Part shown: piece after piece, positions 29,383-40,204 of the stretch
How positions within the stretch are numbered: the stretch's first letter is position 1
How the letters are laid out: every line of letters begins with the position of its first letter
Assembly: GCA_037367355.1 (NCBI GenBank)
Contig: CM074696.1
Span: 2,046,001-2,110,000, forward strand
Direction: 5' to 3'
From: Neoscytalidium dimidiatum
Lineage: Eukaryota > Ascomycota > Dothideomycetes > Botryosphaeriales > Botryosphaeriaceae
DNA: 64,000 bases
The notes under the pieces: model-generated
Seen by the model: only the letters and a program-made list of their open reading frames with translations
What the model was told of the DNA's origin: nothing
The model's database searches: none
Position numbers and translations under genes: made by a program

Positions 29383-31944
29383 TCAATACACATCCCAAGT
29401 CTGCACACCTGTCACTCTTCCCTTCCTCCAATCAACACCATGCTTGTATTCCGCGGCGACCGGCTCTTCATCAATTCCACAATGGTCTTCGCCATCTCTA
29501 CCTCTGAACCACCCAAGCGCATACGTCTTTCCCTTCATCCCCTCCAAGTACTTCGTCATCGCCTGACTGTCTAGCCGTTGCGTATCTACGAAATTAACCA
29601 GCATCCTACTCTGATGAATGAACGCGAGCACCGACGCAATTGAACCCGGCTGGCGCGGAAGAAAATAGTGTCTGCGCCTGGCATAGACGAGAGTAGCGAC
29701 AATACACAGGTAGATTAAGATGCCAACAGCGAGTCCGAATGAGACCCAGAAGGATTTGAAAGTCTCGTCCGTGTTGTAACGGCTGGTGTTGTCGGGATCG
29801 CCGAGATGGAGATCATGGCCTTCGCCTGCGATGAACTTCTGCCCATCCACTGAGAATGAAGAGAAACACACCGTCAGCACTTCAGTCATGACAGCGCCGG
29901 CGCCAACAAGTGCGACAAGGTAGTGATTGTTGAAGAGAGCTTTGACGGGTAGGTAAGCGGGAGTCGTCCCCGTGTAGTCCAGGGTCAAGGTGCGCGGCGG
30001 CGCGTTGCGGCGCGAGAGTATGTAGAAGGGTTCGACGATGCGGACGTCCATATCGAGAGTGCCCCAAAGAAGCTTGATCATAGTGCTGAGGGAGGTGAGG
30101 AGGAAGGGAACCTTTTCAGTGATAATGTTGGCGTTGGGGACGAAAAGAAAAATAGGCAGGAGGGTCATGACAATGATCATGCCCGAAATGTATGGAATGC
30201 CGCCCTTAAGTGTCAGCATGAGCGGGTGCGGGCATTCGAATTTATCGGTTACTTCCTCTGTACGGTTATTGCGGATGTATTCACCTTGCCAGAGAGAGCT
30301 TTTGTGGAGGATGTAGCGGCGCTTTGCCAATTGTTTATGTATGACGTGTTGGGGTGCAGTATCCAGTCCTTGGAAATCTTGGAGGATATGGCTTTGCGTA
30401 GCCATGGCTGCGATACCGGCAATGCCTTTGGGATCGCTGAGCAGGCCGCTTTTTCTTCGAAGTTTGAAGAGGAGTAATACACCACAGAGCGCCACAACGA
30501 AGAGAGAAGCGGATACCAGCCTTGACCAGACAGGCACTATGCGGACATATTTGAACTCGTCTTCCTGGCGTTTATCCTTATCCGGATACATCTTGACGGA
30601 GGCCGATTGAAGGATAGGAACAAGACTACCGGAGACCAGGGTAGCCAAGGATGAGAATAGAACTGCCCATTGTCTATGGCGCGCTGCTCTGAGGGGAATC
30701 AAATAGGATAAGAATGTAAGATAGTCCATGTTCAAACTTTCGGACGCTGTTGCGCCTGTGGGTTTCGATAATTGGTAATATGGTTCCAGCCGCTTCACCT
30801 CGAAGTCGGAAATTTGCCAGAGAGAACTGTAAGACAATAGCACGATGGTTGGAGCATATTTCCAAGTAAAGTAATCCCTGATCGAAATAGACTGAGGCGT
30901 CTTAAACTTGAGCAACCCGTCGTCGTCACCTTTTCTGATGGAAAGCTGACAAAGAAACTCTTGGAGCGTGCCGAGTCCAAGTGCAAGGAAGATCAGAATC
31001 GTGATGTACCACCATCGCATCGATATTGGTTTCCATGAGGGCATGTCCGGATCCGGTGGAAAGTAGTAGCTTGTTTCTGACTGACCATTTGCCTTCGGTG
31101 AGACTCTGTCGATGATACTGCGACGTTCATAGTCCGCCCCATCCAAGTTGCTGAGATCAACCACTGGTGTTTCAATAGCTAAGATCTCTCCAGACTTGTT
31201 TGCTGCTTTTTGCGCTTCCTTTCGTTGGGCTTTGGCCGATGTCTTCCCTCTTTTGACCGTTGCTTGACGAACAGGCTCAGAGGCATCCAGGACTCCTCGC
31301 ATACCATTCCCAAGCGCACCAGACCTGGCCTCGATTTCCTTTCTCTGGTTGTCGCCCAGACCGGTGTAAGCTCCTCGTGATTCCTGGTCTGACTTTCCAG
31401 ATGATTCACCCTCAGACATCTTGCGGAGGGCAATAGGACCCTCGAATGCACTTATGTCAAACCTGATGCCATTCCCGTCATCTTCCTCCTCAACTCCCTT
31501 TAGCCTTGTATCTCCCAAATCCACACTACTGCCTTCATCATCACCCTTCAGTCTGCCATATCTCGAGCGTCGCGATCCCCGGAATGTCTTGAACGAATTC
31601 AGCTTACTGAGCAGGCTCGGCTGGCGTAATGGCGTAACGCTTGACTGCTTAAAGGATACTGGAGCAGAGTCATAGGCAGTAGACTCGGCGAAAGTTGGAG
31701 GCGCTGGTATGTCGGAGACAGCGAAAGTAGATTTATCTGGAGAAGAAATGGACGACGCGAAAGAGTACCGCTGGCGAGAATCACGGTGTGACGATACCAG
31801 AGAAGGACGCTTTGGAAAGAGACTTGGCGGTTTGTCTTCTGGCGGCGATGGTGTCTCCTCTTCTACAGCATGGCGGTCCGAAAAAGGGCTGTGCCGTTCG
31901 ATCGCAGGAGACCCTGCGCGCAATGAGGCTGGAACGTTATCCAT
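29383..31944 (-). CDS. DUF3433-domain integral membrane protein
   Basis: Single exon, 853 residues, undamaged. The first 300 residues are polar and Ser-rich (cytosolic, with short basic patches such as RQATVKRGKTSAKAQRK). Then come membrane helices in two similar halves: WWYITILIFLALGLGTL, YAPTIVLLSYSSLWQI followed by DFEVKRLEPYYQLSKPTGA, LIPLRAARHRQWAVLFSS, later VPFLLTSLSTMIKLLWGTLD followed by DVRIVEPFYILSRRNAPP, and a last helix WVSFGLAVGILIYLCIVATL. The repeated 'xxRLEPYYxLS' / 'xxRIVEPFYILS' motif is the signature of the fungal DUF3433 family. The function is not established; members are predicted surface or vacuolar membrane proteins. The ATG at 31944 opens the longest frame and no upstream in-frame exon is evident. 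Confidence 0.9.
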   Translation of the reverse strand: MDNVPASLRAGSPAIERHSPFSDRHAVEEETPSPPEDKPPSLFPKRPSLVSSHRDSRQRYSFASSISSPDKSTFAVSDIPAPPTFAESTAYDSAPVSFKQSSVTPLRQPSLLSKLNSFKTFRGSRRSRYGRLKGDDEGSSVDLGDTRLKGVEEEDDGNGIRFDISAFEGPIALRKMSEGESSGKSDQESRGAYTGLGDNQRKEIEARSGALGNGMRGVLDASEPVRQATVKRGKTSAKAQRKEAQKAANKSGEILAIETPVVDLSNLDGADYERRSIIDRVSPKANGQSETSYYFPPDPDMPSWKPISMRWWYITILIFLALGLGTLQEFLCQLSIRKGDDDGLLKFKTPQSISIRDYFTWKYAPTIVLLSYSSLWQISDFEVKRLEPYYQLSKPTGATASESLNMDYLTFLSYLIPLRAARHRQWAVLFSSLATLVSGSLVPILQSASVKMYPDKDKRQEDEFKYVRIVPVWSRLVSASLFVVALCGVLLLFKLRRKSGLLSDPKGIAGIAAMATQSHILQDFQGLDTAPQHVIHKQLAKRRYILHKSSLWQGEYIRNNRTEEVTDKFECPHPLMLTLKGGIPYISGMIIVMTLLPIFLFVPNANIITEKVPFLLTSLSTMIKLLWGTLDMDVRIVEPFYILSRRNAPPRTLTLDYTGTTPAYLPVKALFNNHYLVALVGAGAVMTEVLTVCFSSFSVDGQKFIAGEGHDLHLGDPDNTSRYNTDETFKSFWVSFGLAVGILIYLCIVATLVYARRRHYFLPRQPGSIASVLAFIHQSRMLVNFVDTQRLDSQAMTKYLEGMKGKTYALGWFRGRDGEDHCGIDEEPVAAEYKHGVDWRKGRVTGVQTWDVY

Positions 31945-33435
31945 GCGGCTGGATCTGCCTTAATGACCGGCTTGCGGGTGTAGTGAGGGTTCTTCTTGAC
32001 CTTGGAATTGAATTTGTTTCAGGAATGAAAGAATGCCTCGCTGGGAGGTGCTGCACCCGGATTGCAAACGAACGTTCGCCACGAAAGGGGAAGAGATGAT
32101 GGCATGAGAAGAGACGCTGAGGAAGACAAACAAACAGCAAGGCCGTCCGGGGACGTGGAACTGGTAGCGTTAGGATGCGGCGCAGGAACCCTCCAATCTC
32201 AGGCGGCTCCGACCGTCAGCCCCCAATAGTGCGCGCCCAAGCTCTTGAGATCAGCGCTGTAGGGTCACAGACAAAGCAAAAGCGAGTTTGGGGGCCATGA
32301 TGGCGCTTCGACAATAGCGCTGTTAATATCTGCTCAATTCCAGTCGCAGCTCTGTGGAAACGTCACAGTGGTTGAGAATGATTCGCTTCGAAGGCATGCC
32401 GGTAGGCGCGCGCAATGATCACAAGCAGCGGTCGCACAATGGATATCGTAAAGGCGGTTCCCGAAAGTAGCGATCCGGTGTAAGCCATGGGGCTAAAGAT
32501 AGCCAAATGTGGCTTTCCGTCGCGCATGGCGTCTTGAGCACTCGTCCGATCAGACTCCATGAGGCAAAGCTCATGCTCCTGGCGCTTGTCGGCGTGCGAT
32601 TGTGGAGATAGGTGAGCTGTCAGCACAGAGAAGAGTGGAGAGACGAGAGCAGAAATGGATGGACGATGGAGGGGATAGGCAGCAAGGCAGACCAGCAGCA
32701 GCGGCAGGAGCTCGGACAGGGATCCGTCGCTTGCCGAGTGAGTGAGAAAACTTTGTGCGCTGTTCATCCCCGCCTTGCAACTCCATCGCCCTCCACCCCA
32801 TCCCAGCCATCATGATGTGCGCAGGGATGACTGCTCAAGCCCTCGCATTGTGCTGAGAGCTACTGCCTCTATGCGATGGGCATTCCGGCTGACCGGTGGC
32901 GAGGCTGATCTGGTGCAGAATTGCGCCCTAAGTGAGCGTCCTCAGGTCAGCCGCTTCACCTCATTCCTCATCCGTAAGCCACCACCTTCTCCAGTTATCT
33001 TCTCATTCACTCAGTTGCATGATGATTCCTGTTTTTCATTCAATGTTTCAAGACGGATCGGAGGGTTTTTTTCGTACTTCTTCCCTGTGAATGACCACTT
33101 TACTCTGAACTCTGCAACGCCACATGCTCCCTCTCGTCCGACACCACCGTTGCACGAACTGGACGCTGACCTGAGACCAGACGCACTTAGCTCTTTCAAT
33201 ACGCGGGGGAGGTCTCGTTTGCAGCTCACGTTTTAACGCGCACGAACTCGAAATATATAGTAATACGACACCGTTTCACGTTCCATGCATTAAGCCTTCC
33301 AATTGCAGCAGATACAATGAACCACCCGAGCGCCGTATATTGACATGCCCAGCTTTTTCGTTTCCTATCCTGAGCTGAATCGCAATTGTCATGAGAGATC
33401 GATTCAGTAGATGGCAGTACATATGAGAGAAAGAA
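31945..33435. other. Intergenic region between DUF3433 and Hva1_TUDOR genes
   Basis: About 1.5 kb. A 134-residue minus-strand frame at 32363-32767 has hydrophobic stretches but no recognised family. Nothing else is seen. Confidence 0.4.
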
Positions 33436-34484
33436 TTAAGACTTGATGCGCGAGCTGCGCCTGGGCTCACCCGTCTCGGTAGCAGCCTTCTTGGGCTCCT
33501 TCTTCGGCTTGGCCTTCGCCGCAGGCTTCTCGCCAGACTCGGCCTTCTTCGGTCTGCCGCGGCCCTTCTTGCCATTGGCCTCAGCATCCGTCTTCTGTTG
33601 CTTAGCCGGAGGCTCGCCATCTTCCTTTTCCTCCGACTTCTCCTCGGACTTATCCTCAGCCTCCTTCTTCTCCTCGCCGTTGGTCTCCTCGGCCTTCCGC
33701 TTGTCACCGATCTGAGCCTCACCATTCTCCTTTGCCTCCGAGGTCTTCTCCTCAACCTTCTCCTCAGCCTTCTCCTCAGCCTTCTCCTCAAGCTTGTCGG
33801 CCTCCTTGGCAGGCTCCTCCTCCTTCTTCTCCTCTTCCTTCTTTTCCTCTTCGACCTTCTTCTCGCCATTGGCCTCTTCCTTGTTCTCATCGTCCTTCTT
33901 GTCAGCCTTGTCCTCATCCTTCTTCTCATCCTCCTTCTTATCCCCGGTCTTGTCCTCGGTCTTCTCGTCGGCGCCATTGGCCTTGCTCTCGATCTGGAGC
34001 TCCGACGCCTTCTTCACGACGTCATTGCCCTCGCGCTCGACGTGCACGGCCGGGTTGTCGGGTTCAGCATTCTTCTTGATGGTGTTACCGCGATGCGACT
34101 CGATGGCGACCTCGCCCTCTTTGGCAACTTCCGCGACGGTACCGCCGGGCGCACCGCCACCCCACTTCCAGGAGACTGCGTTGGAAGAAAAAAGAACGAC
34201 GCGTCAGCAACAGACTGCGAATGAAGAGAGCTGCGTAGTGACAAGACGATGAATGCGTTCGTTTATGTTGATGTGCGGCGCGCGCATACGTCATCGCTGG
34301 GCCGGGGATGGCCGGGGTTAGGGTGTGGACGCGTGCAGACGCGCGAGGCTACGCGCATGACGAAGGACATGCGCGCGCGAGAGGAGGCTCGCTCGCAGGG
34401 GTCGCGATGGGGGGGTTAGGTGTGTGCGATGCGATTGAGCAGCAACGTACCTTCGTCGCCCTTCTGGATCTCTTGCTCAGACAT
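33436..34484 (-). CDS. Hva1_TUDOR-domain, Lys/Glu-rich protein with AT-hook
   Basis: Two exons, 34484-34451 and 34175-33436, join in frame to 257 residues. The start MSEQEIQKGDEV runs into SWKWGGGAPGGTVAEV, EGEVAIESHRGNTIKKNA and PDNPAVHVEREGNDVVKKAS. This is the Hva1_TUDOR (hypervirulence-associated) domain, whose GDxVSWxWGxGxPxGxV and KNAxPDNPAVxI motifs are all visible. The rest (residues 80-257) is a highly charged Lys/Glu/Asp tail built of short EEKxEEK repeats. It contains an AT-hook-like GRGRPKKAESG near residue 220 and ends RRSSRIKS. This suggests a nuclear, DNA- or histone-associated protein. Only exon 2 is visible without splicing; exon 1 was placed by the GTACGT donor and the CGCAG acceptor. 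Confidence 0.9.
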
Positions 34485-35287
34485 GGCGATGACGGGTATG
34501 GGGGCAATGCGCGCGAGCGTGCGGGAGCTGAGGGAGCTAAGCTGCTAGCGCAGGATACACGTGAACGGCTTCGATGGCCGGTCAGAGATGGAGGATGGTC
34601 GCGAGATGGATGCGACGGACGGGGAGGGGAGATTGATGCGTGCGCGAGGGTGTTGATGGAGAGGGGAGAGCGTAGCGCGAGAGTGACAATGAGGTGATGT
34701 TGGAGCTGGGCTGGGCGGAAAGACGGACGACGGAGGTCTGGGGGAACTTGAAGAAGCTTGGGCGATCGGCGGTGCGTGCGATCGCAGACGGCCAACCAGA
34801 GAGGGGCGCTGCAGCAGCAAAGTGAGCCGAAAGGCGTCATGGCCACCTCTTTTTGCCGAGTCCACGTGACGCAGCGCGCCTGCCTGAGGTGGTGGCCATT
34901 GCGTGGAAAAAGCAAGAAGCCGAAGAATCCTCAGCCCTTGGCCAGTCGTCCGTCTCCGTCCCCGCCGATTCTTACAGCCAGCAGCAGCAGCGCTCTCTGT
35001 TGGTGGCTAGCCGCCTGCTTGCCTCGCTGCGCGGTGCTGCGGCCGGTGGCCCTCGCGCGTCGCAGCAAGCGCGAGAGGAGGCGTCGCCCTCGGACGAGAG
35101 CTGGCCGGCTGCATTGTGTTTCAGCACACCCGGCACCAGTGGAGCTAACGAATCATCTCAGTAAATGTCGAATCATGAAGAACGCCTATCAAACACGCTC
35201 GCCTGAGGACCGCCCTCACACCCACCAGGCTACGGGCCAGCTGAACGACAACGCCAACATCCATCCGTCCCATCCTCAAACGTGCCT
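34485..35287. other. Intergenic region upstream of the Hva1_TUDOR gene
   Basis: About 800 bases, purine-skewed near 34500-34700, containing the Hva1_TUDOR promoter and the 3' end of the glycerol kinase gene. No gene supported. Confidence 0.4.
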
Positions 35288-37243
35288 CTACAAGTGGCTT
35301 CTTCGTCCAGCCTTCAGCCTCTTGAGGCTTTGCAGGATCTCAATCTTCCGCAGCTCCATGTTCAGGTCTTCCTCGTCCATGCCATCCAGGTCACCGTTGC
35401 CTTCGCTCACCGCCGAATCGATGCGTTGCCGGAATCTCGACACCTCCGGCTTGGATATCGGTTGCGCCTTCTCCTCCTTCGGCTTGCCGGGCACGTCCAC
35501 CCAGCCTCTGCACTTCTCGACTGCCTTGGTCCAAGCTGCGAACTTGGCCTCGCGGTCGGCCGCCGAAGTGCGCGGCTGGAAGACTGTGCCGCCGGCCCGG
35601 TTGACGTCCCGCAGCTCGGCGAAGCTGCGCCAGACGCCGACGGCCAAACCGGCTGCAATGGCGGCACCAAGTGCGGTGGTCTCACGCATCCTATCAGGTA
35701 GGTTCAATCAGTAAGGCGCTCTTCCATCTTGATATGAATCTGTCCGATCAGGTGAACTCGACGTACTTTGGTCGGTAGACGGGAATACCAATTGTATCGG
35801 CTTGGGTCTGCATGCAGAGATCCGAGTTGGACATGCCGCCGTCAACAGCAAGCTCGGCCAGAGCATGGCCGCTGTCCAACTGCATGGCATCGAGGATAGC
35901 CTTTGTTTGGTAACAGGTTGCTTCCAGTGTAGCGCGAGCGATGTGGCCCTTCTGTGTGTTGAGAGTGATTCCAACTGTAGGTGAATGTCAGCCAGCTTCC
36001 TTACCTTGCGAGTCTTGTGCTGTCTTCGTGTTTGATTTTGTCATTATAAAGAGAGTACTCACACATTGTACCCTTCGCATCGTCAATCCAGTACGGCGCG
36101 AAGAGACCACTGAATGCCGTTACGAATACGACACCTCCATTGTCCTCGACAGACGTGGCGAGGTCGTTGATCTCAGCAGCCTGTTGAAAGAGACCAAGGT
36201 TGTTTTGGAGGAATTTGATGCCGGATCCAGCCACGGCAATGCTGCCCTCCAATGCATAGACGGGCTTGCCATTATACACATACGCGATCGTGGCCAACAG
36301 CCCATGTTTGGAGATCACCGGCTTGTCGCCCACGTTGTAAAGCAGGAAGCAACCTGTACCATACGTATTTTTGGCAAGACCGGGCGAGAATCCTTTCTGG
36401 CCCACCAATGCAGCCGACTGGTCTCCCAGACAACCTGCAATAGGGAAACCTTTCAGAGCCCCAGAGGCCAGCGTACCATATGCCCTGGCATCGATGCTGT
36501 CGACGATCTTTGGCAAGCGCACCTTGGACCTATTCAGCTGGAAGAAGTCCAACAACGCGTCATCATATCGCAAACTTGAAATGTTCATGAACATGGTTCG
36601 CGAAGCGTTAGTGGCATCGGTCACGAAGACGTTGTTCACAGCCCCTCCATTCAACTGGTACACCAGCCAGGTATCGACGGTGCCAAAAGCCAACTTCCCT
36701 TCATCATACGCGGCCTTGACATCAGGGACGTTTTCCAACATCCACAGCAGCTTTGCCGAACTGGGGTACGTGGACAACGGCAGTCCGCAGATCTGCTGAA
36801 GGTTGCCCGCCCCTGGTCGCGCCTTGAGCTCACGAACTAGCGCCTGGGCTCGAGTATCGGTCCAGACGATAGCATTGTAGAGCGGCTTCCCGGTTTCACG
36901 ATCCCACACCACAGTTGTTTCGCGCTGGTTCGTAATGCCGACGGCTTTGATCTGCGAGCGGGTATGTCCTTGGGATTCGAACGACTTCACAGCCTCCTCG
37001 ATACAGACTTCGACGCTGGAAACGATTTCCACGGGATCATGCTCATGCCAGCTGCCGATCGTCAGTCGTCACTTTTGGCGGTCTCCTCCGGGTTCGGTCA
37101 TACCCAGAATTAGGGAAGTATTGCGTGAATTCGACCTGATGCGACGCAACAAGCTCCCCGGATGGATTGAAGATCAGAAACCGGGAACTGGTGGTCCCTT
37201 GGTCGATCGCGCCGACGAAAATGTCCTCGTTGTTTCCGTTCAT
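35288..37243 (-). CDS. Glycerol kinase
   Basis: Four exons, 37243-37104, 37051-36063, 35974-35767 and 35690-35288, join in frame to 579 residues. It is an FGGY-family kinase phosphorylating glycerol to sn-glycerol 3-phosphate with ATP. Signatures: [16 protein letters not shown] (phosphate-1 loop) at residues about 9-24, [71 protein letters not shown], the FGGY signature region [31 protein letters not shown], and [18 protein letters not shown]. Fungal enzymes have a C-terminal extension, seen here as the last 60 charged residues. The 5' end faces the aquaglyceroporin gene across a 1.6-kb shared upstream region, so channel and kinase may be co-regulated. No lesion seen. Confidence 0.95.
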
Positions 37244-38646
37244 TTTCAGGGCGGGTGCAGTCCAGCGAGCCGGACTTTGAGCAAGACAAAGAACAGAAAG
37301 AGCAGTGGTACAACAGGCAGCATCTTGGACCGGCAGAAGCAAGAGGTTTTGAGGGGTCCCGCAAGCCACACCGGAGCTCACTCGACTCGAATATCAGCGG
37401 GGTCGGACAAATGTGACCGATCGCGGGGGGAGTTCGCCCGGCAGGTGATTGGTCTGGCTCCGGCAGAACCGATCGTCCGTTCCCCGCAAAACCCCAGAAG
37501 CTTGGCGAAGAGCTTGGCGATACTATATTGGACAACACTGCTTCCTGGCCGTGCCACCCGGGTGAGCGCGGCATTAGTCCACAGTTGGGTATAATCCCGG
37601 ACGTTCCTCAAGTACCGTAAGCTCAGAAACAAAAATCTTCTCCGCACCCATCCGCCCGGGCCGCCGCCATGGTGCGACCACCGCGTGCCTCCTGACTGTT
37701 CTGGACGCATCGCCGCCGCCATCAGCTCTCCCTTCCGCTCACCAAGCCTTTTCCGACGCTCTTACCATGCACAATGCCTCGGCACAACGGTCGAGGCTTC
37801 TTGTACCACGCGGCAACTATCCCTCAATCCGACTGACCGCGCGGCGGCGAAATGGCCTTGGCCCAGAACATGGCGTCGATTTTTTCGCCCAGCCCGCCGA
37901 ACCCGTTCGTCGAAGCGGCTCGAAGGTTACGATCTGCGTCATCAGGAGGCTTGGAGGACTGTTTGCGTGGTCCAACATCACCCTCCGAACGGCTGCAGGT
38001 CTGGCTTTCTGTCAGCCTGGTCACTGGTAAGAACAATGCTCCGTGACTGGTGAGACGCATGGTAATACGGACCAAAGGGTTGGATAGAAGCAGGACCGAT
38101 GGGATGTCACGCCGTGTATCCCCAACCTCCAAGCATGGCCATCACGCCACTCGGCGATTCCGTCACATGGTGTTCGTATCCCATCTTCCTTCCCTGAGAA
38201 GCTAACGCCGTGCAATGGGAGGCAAGATGGGAAAGGGGGGTCAGGCAAGATGATCCAATCAGCAGGATTCAGCGCCGCGGATGCATCTATCTGACTCCCT
38301 CGTCTCACCCCTCCCCGCACCTTGTTTGCTCCGTGGTACAGGTTACATCCCATCGCCTTTCCAGGCAAACTCGGCATCCGCCCTCGGTTGTTGTCACCGT
38401 CGCCATTGGTTGACCTGCGGCTTAGGAGTTCGACTGGCGATCTCGACGCCGGCCGGGGAGTGGCCTCTGGGGAGTAGTCTGTTGCTTGTCGTCAGACGCG
38501 GCCGACCGTTTTTCGAAAACTCAAACGCCGATCCCCGACATCACCGGTAGAACGAGCATGGGCGGCGTGAAGGGCGGGTCCGGATTAGTATTTTTGGTGG
38601 TGCGGGGGCAGTTGGGTCTTGGGTCACCTCCACCCTTATTGCCGTA

Positions 38647-38667
38647 GTCCGCAGTCCGCAGTCCGCA
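38647..38667 (+). repeat. Three tandem copies of GTCCGCA
   Basis: Three exact, adjacent heptamers 30 bases upstream of the TATA-like box of the aquaglyceroporin gene. The position fits clustered binding sites for a transcription factor, but a chance microduplication is equally possible. Confidence 0.6.
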
Positions 38668-38698
38668 GCCCGCCGCGGCGGCGGCTGTGCGATGCCTT

Positions 38699-38704
38699 TA
38701 TAAA
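38699..38704 (+). promoter_or_regulatory. TATA-like box of aquaglyceroporin gene
   Basis: TATAAA inside the context CTTTATAAACTCC, 149 bases upstream of the ATG at 38853, a normal distance for a fungal promoter with a 5' leader of about 120 bases. Confidence 0.5.
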
Positions 38705-38852
38705 CTCCAGGAGACCGTCGCCTGCTTCTAGATCGATCTTGATTATTCAATCCCAAGTTCCTATTCCCTTTCCTCTCCAGTTACCAAGACTTGCGCTATC
38801 GGTTCTTTTATGCTTTGGCCTGTTTGCTCATTTGTGCGATTGGATCGAGACT

Positions 38853-40204
38853 ATGGCGCCACCTCAGGATGACCAACTCACTCCGCAGGGCAGTCCGGAT
38901 TCCGGCTTCGGAGCCTTTCATGTTGAGGATATAGCTGCTCCGACTACCAAGACCCAGAAGTATATACCATCCCTGGGCCAGGAGCCTCCGCCAAAAAAGG
39001 ATGATGAGTATGGAGTTGACCACAAGATCCCTATTGAGACCCGGGGCGACGATCGCGTGATCGTGGAGCAGGATGTCCACCCTACCCTCCTCTGGAGCCG
39101 GATTAGACGCATTCACAAGGAAGCCTTCTCGGAGTTCCTGGGCACTTTCGTTCTGATTTTGTTCGGCGATGGTGTAGTGGCCCAAGTTGTCCTGTCCGGC
39201 GGCGAGAAGGGTGACTACCAGTCCATCTCCTGGGGATGGGGGTAAGCTCTCCCTCAAATGATCACTCATCCCAATTTGGTGTATCGCAGGACCTGACGTT
39301 GGTTGTACCTTCAGACTCGGCGTGATGCTCGGCGTATACTGCTCAGGCTACTCGGGCGGCCACATTAACCCAGCCGTCACCTTCGCCAACTGCGTCTTCC
39401 GCAAGTTCCCCTGGCGCAAGTTCCCCGTCTACACTGTCGCACAGGTGCTTGGCGCCATGTGCGCCTCTGCTGTCGTCTACGGAAACTACATCTCCGCCAT
39501 CGACAACTACGAGGGTCATGGCGTGCGCACTGTCCCTGGGTACTCGAATACGTCCAGTGCTGGCATCTTCTGCACCTACCCGGCTGAGTTCATGACGCGC
39601 ACGGGCATGTTTTTCTCTGAGTTCATCGCGAGTACGATTCTTATGTTGGTGATCTTTGCGCTCAAGGACGACGATAATATTGGCGCGGGCCCGCTGACGC
39701 CGCTCGCGCTGTTCTTCTTGATCTTCGGCATCGGTGCTTGCTTGTAAGCGCTCCCCTCACATCCATATCTCCTTTTTCTTTGTATTCGTTACGGCTATGC
39801 TAATCCATCATCGCATTACAGCGGTTGGGAAACCGGCTATGCGATCAATCTGGCCCGTGACTTTGGGCCACGCTTGATGTCGTACATGATCGGCTACGGA
39901 CCGAACGTGTGGAGGGCGGGCAACTACTACTTCTGGGTACGGGCGTCTCCACATTTTGTGCCCACCGATCCTCGAAAAGTCCCTCGCTAATCTTCACTGT
40001 TTTTTCTTCTTCTTTATGCAGATTCCAATGGTCGCACCGTTCTTCGGAACCACATTCGGCGGCTTCCTGTACGACCTCCTTCTCAACGATGGCGACAGCC
40101 CCGTGAACACTCCCTGGATCGGCCTCAAGCGGCTCGTGCCCGATGCGCTCCTCACGTCGAGGAAGAGGCGGTCGAGTCACGAGATCAGCGGCTCACCCGT
40201 GTAA
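38853..40204 (+). CDS. Aquaglyceroporin (MIP family, Fps1-like motif)
   Basis: Four exons, 38853-39241, 39315-39743, 39822-39936 and 40022-40204, join in frame to 371 residues. A hydrophilic N terminus of about 95 residues precedes helix 1 ([20 protein letters not shown]). The first half-helix motif is [12 protein letters not shown] (NPA). The second is [13 protein letters not shown], reading NLA instead of NPA, as in yeast Fps1; the following RDFGPR matches glycerol facilitators (the Asp after Arg marks aquaglyceroporins). Helices [14 protein letters not shown] and [19 protein letters not shown] follow. It should be a plasma-membrane channel for glycerol and small solutes. It is paired divergently with glycerol kinase, which traps the imported glycerol. 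Undamaged. Confidence 0.93.

Larger units (their letters stand above)
37244..38852. other. Divergent upstream region of glycerol kinase and aquaglyceroporin
   Basis: 1.6 kb between two start codons pointing away from each other. No gene is supported. It holds the TATA-like box at 38699 and the triple heptamer at 38647, both nearer the aquaglyceroporin. Confidence 0.6.

Noticed and set aside
32363..32767. 134-residue minus-strand frame with hydrophobic stretches
   Set aside because: No recognised family, no homology-like motif and no clear promoter or splice pattern; kept only as a note in the intergenic entry.
33598..34224. Leu-rich plus-strand frame resembling a membrane protein
   Set aside because: Antisense of the Lys/Glu repeats (GAG/AAG codons) of the Hva1_TUDOR protein; the hydrophobicity is an artefact of complementarity.
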